A model generated the notes under the pieces. The model had not been told where the DNA came from. It searched no databases and saw only the letters and a program-made list of their open reading frames with translations. From Polaribacter sp. Q13 (GTDB lineage Bacteria > Bacteroidota > Bacteroidia > Flavobacteriales > Flavobacteriaceae): a stretch of 64,000 nucleotides of DNA. Each line of letters opens with the position of its first letter. Position 1 is the stretch's first letter. This document shows positions 60,778 through 64,000 of the stretch, piece after piece. The position numbers and the translations under genes are program-made. The stretch spans positions 3,740,001 to 3,804,000 of the forward strand of contig NZ_CP074436.1 in assembly GCF_016858305.2 (NCBI RefSeq), in the 5' to 3' direction.

Positions 60778-60861
60778 TTATTTTTTATATAAGTATCTGG
60801 TTCTTAGAAGTACTAATATTACAAACGCTGTAATAAATAGGATAGATCTGTTGCGGCTCAT
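60778..60861 (-). CDS. Possible 27-aa single-helix membrane peptide
   Basis: A short frame (ATG at 60861, TAA at 60778) encodes a basic N-terminus, a hydrophobic helix (SILFITAFVILVLL) and a basic tail (RYLYKK). It stands in an otherwise empty 320-bp gap. No ribosome-binding or promoter support was found beyond the hydrophobic pattern, so it may be chance. Confidence 0.25.
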   Translation of the reverse strand: MSRNRSILFITAFVILVLLRTRYLYKK

Positions 60862-60900
60862 GGTGCCTTTTGGTTGAAAAATTTAAAGCATAAGAATATA

Positions 60901-60940
60901 AAAAAAGCCCTAATTTCAATTTTGAAATTGGGGCTTTTTT
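60901..60940. terminator. Bidirectional terminator
   Basis: AAAAAAGCCCTAATTTCAA and TTGAAATTGGGGCTTTTTT form a long stem (one mismatch), with A and T runs on either side. It serves the minus-strand M16 gene and possibly LytTR. Confidence 0.9.
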
Positions 60941-60957
60941 ATGGAAGTATTTTATAT

Positions 60958-63795
60958 CTAATTTTTTATTTTTTCTTGTCTTTTATTCAGTAAAATAGGT
61001 TTTCCATACCCTAATTCTTTTATTCTTTCCAATTGTGTTTCTGCATCACCCACAACCAACCAGATCATTTTATTAGGATTCACATATTTGTTTGCTAACG
61101 CTGTAATTTGCTCTTTGGTCATGTTATTAACCGTGTTTTCTTGGTCTTTTACATAGTCTGCACTCCAGCCATAGTCACTAATATTAGACAACATATTTAG
61201 TTTTGCTCTAGAAGTTTCAAAAGCTCTTGCATTACTTTTAATTAAAAAACTTTTGGTAGTTTCTAAATCTTTATCGGAAAAAGTAGTTGGGTATTCTTCT
61301 AATATTTTTTTTACAGCTTGGGCAGATTCTAAAGTTACATTACTTCTTACGCCGCTAGAAATGGTAAAAGCACCTTTTGCTTTTGTGCCAGAAAAACCAG
61401 AACGAATTCCGTACGTATATCCTTTTCCTTCTCGTAATTCTTGTGTTAAACGAGAAGCAAAGCCACCGCCACCAAGAATGTAATTCATAACTGAAGCAGC
61501 GTAAAAATCTTTATCTGTTGCTGCTAAAGCAGGTGCGCCAAATTGTAAAACAGATTGTTTTGCATTCGGAATATCATAAAAATAAACAGTAGGTTTAGTT
61601 GGTGTTTCTGGTGTTTTATATACCGGAATTGAAACTTCTTTTGCTTTCCAATTCGTGTTTAAAGTGCCTAAAGAAGCAATTACTTTTTCTTTAGAAATAT
61701 CTCCTACAACTAACATTTTTGCTACAGAAGGAGAAATAAAATTGTTGTAATATTCTTTTAAATCGTTAATTGTTATTTTTTCTACGGATGTTGTTGTTCC
61801 TAAAATGTTTTTAGAACGGATATTGTCTTTTCCGTAGATTAACGCGTTATAAGCATTTCTAGCTACAGAATTAGGGCTCGCTTCTTGCTGACGTAAATTA
61901 GCAATAGTCGCTTTTTTTAATAAATCGAATTCGTTTTTATCGAACCTTGGTTCTAATAATATTTCTTCTGCTAAAGCTAACGTTTTATCATAGTTTTTGG
62001 CTAATGTTGTTCCGCTTAAGGTAATGTTTTCAACATCTGAAGACACATAGATAGAAGCACCTAATTCTTGAATAGCTTCTTCTAATTCTTTTACAGTTTT
62101 ATTTTTTGTTCCTTTGTTTAATAGATTCGCAGTTAAATTAGCAACCCCTAATTTATCCATAGATTCTAATAATTGGCCACCATCAATAGTTATATTAAAA
62201 CGAACCAAAGGAACTTCGTCATTTTCAATTCCAAAGATTTTTAAACCATTCTTTAAACTACTTTCATACACTTTTGGTACTGCTAAAGAAGGCGTTGCTC
62301 CGTAAGGTGGTTCTATCGTTCTATCAAAAGAAGAAGGTGTTTTCTCGTATGTTGCCGCAATTTTAGGATCGAATTTTTCTTCTGCTCCTGTTACAATTTT
62401 CTCTTCTACAACATTTGCTAATAGAGAATTTGTTAATGCTAATTCAGTACTGTTTTTAGGAACAAAACTTGTTGCTATATAATTTTTGTTTTTTATGTAT
62501 GTATTATAAACACGCATTACATCTTCTGTGGTAACGGATAATGTTCTTTTAATATCTTCTGTAACAAAGCCAGGGTTGCCTAAATAAGTATTGTAAGATG
62601 CAAGGTTAGTTCCTTTACCTAAAACGCTAGAAAGGCTTGCGTAAAAATCAGTTTCCTGACCTGCTTTAATTCTATTTAAATCTTTTTCTGATATTCCTTC
62701 AGTTTCAAACTTTGCCAATCCTTTTTCAACTCCAGCTTTTACATCATCTAATTTTACATCATTAAAAGCGCGTATAGAAATTTGAATTTCTCCTGCCAAT
62801 TCAGAATTTCTGCTGTACATACCTGTTCTAGATGTTAATTTTAAATCATCAACTAAAACTTGATTAAGAGGGGCCGATTTACCATCTGTTAAATATTGAG
62901 ATAATACATCTAGTGCATAAGAATCTGGATTGTATTGCGCTACTGTTGGCCAAACCATTGTTAATTGTGGTACTCTTGCAAAGTTATCTTCGTAATATAA
63001 AAATTTAGTTTCTTTAACTACACCAGGTCTTTTAACTAATGCAGGTATTTCTTCTTTTCCTTTTGGTATTTCATCAAAATATTTATGAACCCATTTTGTT
63101 GCTTGTGCAATATCTATATCTCCAGATAATACTAAAGTTGCGTTGTTAGGTACATACCATTTCTTATAAAAATCTTTTACATCTTGTAAGGTTGCATTTT
63201 GTAAATCTTCTAAAGAACCAATAACTTGCCAGTTATAAGGATGGTCTTTTGGGTATAAGTTTTTACCAATTACATATTGGTTATGTCCGTACGGTCTGTT
63301 GTCTATACTTTGTCTTTTTTCGTTTTTTACTACTTGTTTTTCTTTTGCTAAAACCGGGTCTGTAACGGTGTTTATAAAATATCCTAATTTATCGGCTTCT
63401 GCCCAAATCATTTTCTCTAAACCATCTTTTGGTACCGTTTGTAAGTAATTTGTTCTGTCTCTAGAAGTAGATCCGTTTGCGCCAGAACCACCAATTCTTG
63501 CACTCATTTTATCCAATCCACCTTTTCCTAAATTTTCAGATTCTAGGAATAATAAATGTTCAAATAAATGTGCAAAACCAGTTCTACCTTCAATTTCTCT
63601 GGCAGAACCAACATGAACCATTAGTTCTACAGCCACAACTGGGTCGGATTTATCTACATGAAAAACAACATCTAAACCGTTTTCTAATTCAATTTTTTTA
63701 TAATTGATGCTAAGTTCTGGTGTTTTTTCTTCTTTTGATTGTTTACAACTTAAAAAACAAGTTGTTGCTAAAATTACAAGTAGTATTTTTTTCAT
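60958..63795 (-). CDS. Two-domain M16 family zinc metallopeptidase lipoprotein
   Basis: This 945-residue peptidase has a lipobox (CFLSC, Cys about 17), so it is membrane-anchored in the periplasm. The N-terminal M16 half has the intact zinc motif H76-L-F-E79-H80 (AHLFEHLLF) with the distal Glu near AKEKQVVKNEKR. The C-terminal half carries the non-catalytic unit, ending the chamber with ELREGKGYTYGIRSGFSG. It is thus a fused version of the split pair at 18866-21638, close to PqqL and similar enzymes. It is a single gene; substrates are unknown. Confidence 0.92.
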   Translation of the reverse strand: MKKILLVILATTCFLSCKQSKEEKTPELSINYKKIELENGLDVVFHVDKSDPVVAVELMVHVGSAREIEGRTGFAHLFEHLLFLESENLGKGGLDKMSARIGGSGANGSTSRDRTNYLQTVPKDGLEKMIWAEADKLGYFINTVTDPVLAKEKQVVKNEKRQSIDNRPYGHNQYVIGKNLYPKDHPYNWQVIGSLEDLQNATLQDVKDFYKKWYVPNNATLVLSGDIDIAQATKWVHKYFDEIPKGKEEIPALVKRPGVVKETKFLYYEDNFARVPQLTMVWPTVAQYNPDSYALDVLSQYLTDGKSAPLNQVLVDDLKLTSRTGMYSRNSELAGEIQISIRAFNDVKLDDVKAGVEKGLAKFETEGISEKDLNRIKAGQETDFYASLSSVLGKGTNLASYNTYLGNPGFVTEDIKRTLSVTTEDVMRVYNTYIKNKNYIATSFVPKNSTELALTNSLLANVVEEKIVTGAEEKFDPKIAATYEKTPSSFDRTIEPPYGATPSLAVPKVYESSLKNGLKIFGIENDEVPLVRFNITIDGGQLLESMDKLGVANLTANLLNKGTKNKTVKELEEAIQELGASIYVSSDVENITLSGTTLAKNYDKTLALAEEILLEPRFDKNEFDLLKKATIANLRQQEASPNSVARNAYNALIYGKDNIRSKNILGTTTSVEKITINDLKEYYNNFISPSVAKMLVVGDISKEKVIASLGTLNTNWKAKEVSIPVYKTPETPTKPTVYFYDIPNAKQSVLQFGAPALAATDKDFYAASVMNYILGGGGFASRLTQELREGKGYTYGIRSGFSGTKAKGAFTISSGVRSNVTLESAQAVKKILEEYPTTFSDKDLETTKSFLIKSNARAFETSRAKLNMLSNISDYGWSADYVKDQENTVNNMTKEQITALANKYVNPNKMIWLVVGDAETQLERIKELGYGKPILLNKRQEKIKN

Positions 63796-64000
63796 ATAGG
63801 TTGATTTTAAGCTTTTAAAAATACTAAAATTTAATGATAGAGGTATTTTTGAGTTGTTAAATATTATGAGAAAAACACTAAAACTTCGTGTTGGATTTTG
63901 AATATTATTTAATAGAAATAATGCTTTTGTTGTTTTTTTTCTTGCAAGGTTTACAGCGTAAGATTTATAGATCTGTTTGCTGAGTGTGATCTAACTTTTT
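63796..64000. other. Window edge, no gene supported
   Basis: The last 200 bp are AT-rich, upstream of the M16 gene. A frame of 11 codons was ignored as too short. No promoter matched convincingly. Confidence 0.5.

Larger units (their letters stand above)
60634..60957. other. Gap between the LytTR gene and the M16 gene
   Basis: The 324 bp hold one very short candidate frame (60778-60861) and the terminator at 60901-60940. Nothing else is supported. Confidence 0.5.

Overview
The window is AT-rich chromosomal DNA from a member of the Bacteroidota, almost certainly a flavobacterium (Flavobacteriaceae; a marine Polaribacter/Tenacibaculum-like genus is a guess). The reasons are SusC/SusD and FecI/FecR pairs, a type IX secretion (T9SS) type B substrate with a PorP/SprF partner, many short lipoprotein signals, and promoters of the Bacteroidota type (TTTG, 19-21 nt, TAnnTTTG). 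Several genes use TTG or GTG starts. No phage, transposase, CRISPR array or rRNA was seen.

Layout. 1-5,750: C-terminus of an unknown protein, DUF5522 and DUF4197 proteins, and an orphan SusC/SusD pair. 5,790-10,850: housekeeping genes (periplasmic-binding-fold protein, pyrF, thioredoxin-like lipoprotein, tpiA, prmA, clpS) and a tiny sorting-signal protein. 11,050-21,690: a divergent ECF sigma/FecR pair, an STN-type TonB receptor, DUF4876 and DUF6850-like surface proteins, and a split M16 peptidase pair, which together look like an induced import-and-cleave system. A ChaN-like protein follows in convergent orientation. 22,937-30,525: an apparent zinc-starvation island. A Fur-family (probably Zur) regulator with a three-copy operator diverges from MerC, a Cys/His micro-protein, a ZnuD-like receptor, two His-rich DUF4625 lipoproteins, a second MerC, folE, a divergent COG0523 GTPase and a truncated COG0523 gene next to tRNA-Arg.

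30,600-44,100: DUF2007, a small conserved protein, a Ca/Na antiporter, a PorP/SprF protein, a 1,676-residue T9SS adhesin preceded by two decayed copies of its own 5' end, a MazG-like pyrophosphohydrolase, small lipoproteins, a 740-bp repeat array and recX. 44,150-50,790: a TetR-TolC-MFP-RND efflux operon with a clear operator. 51,000-58,500: polyprenyl synthetase, a CAT-anticodon tRNA, a second tiny sorting-signal protein, ribE, pdxA, and the DUF177-rpmF-fabH-accB-accC fatty-acid cluster. 58,570-63,800: Lrp, a receiver-Hpt-LytTR relay lacking a kinase, and a two-domain M16 peptidase.

The most interesting material is the zinc island with its operator array, the FecIR/TonB/DUF4876/DUF6850/M16 locus, the two signal-plus-sorting-tail mini-proteins, and the triplicated adhesin leader. 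Functions are inferred from recognisable motifs and context; no database search was run.
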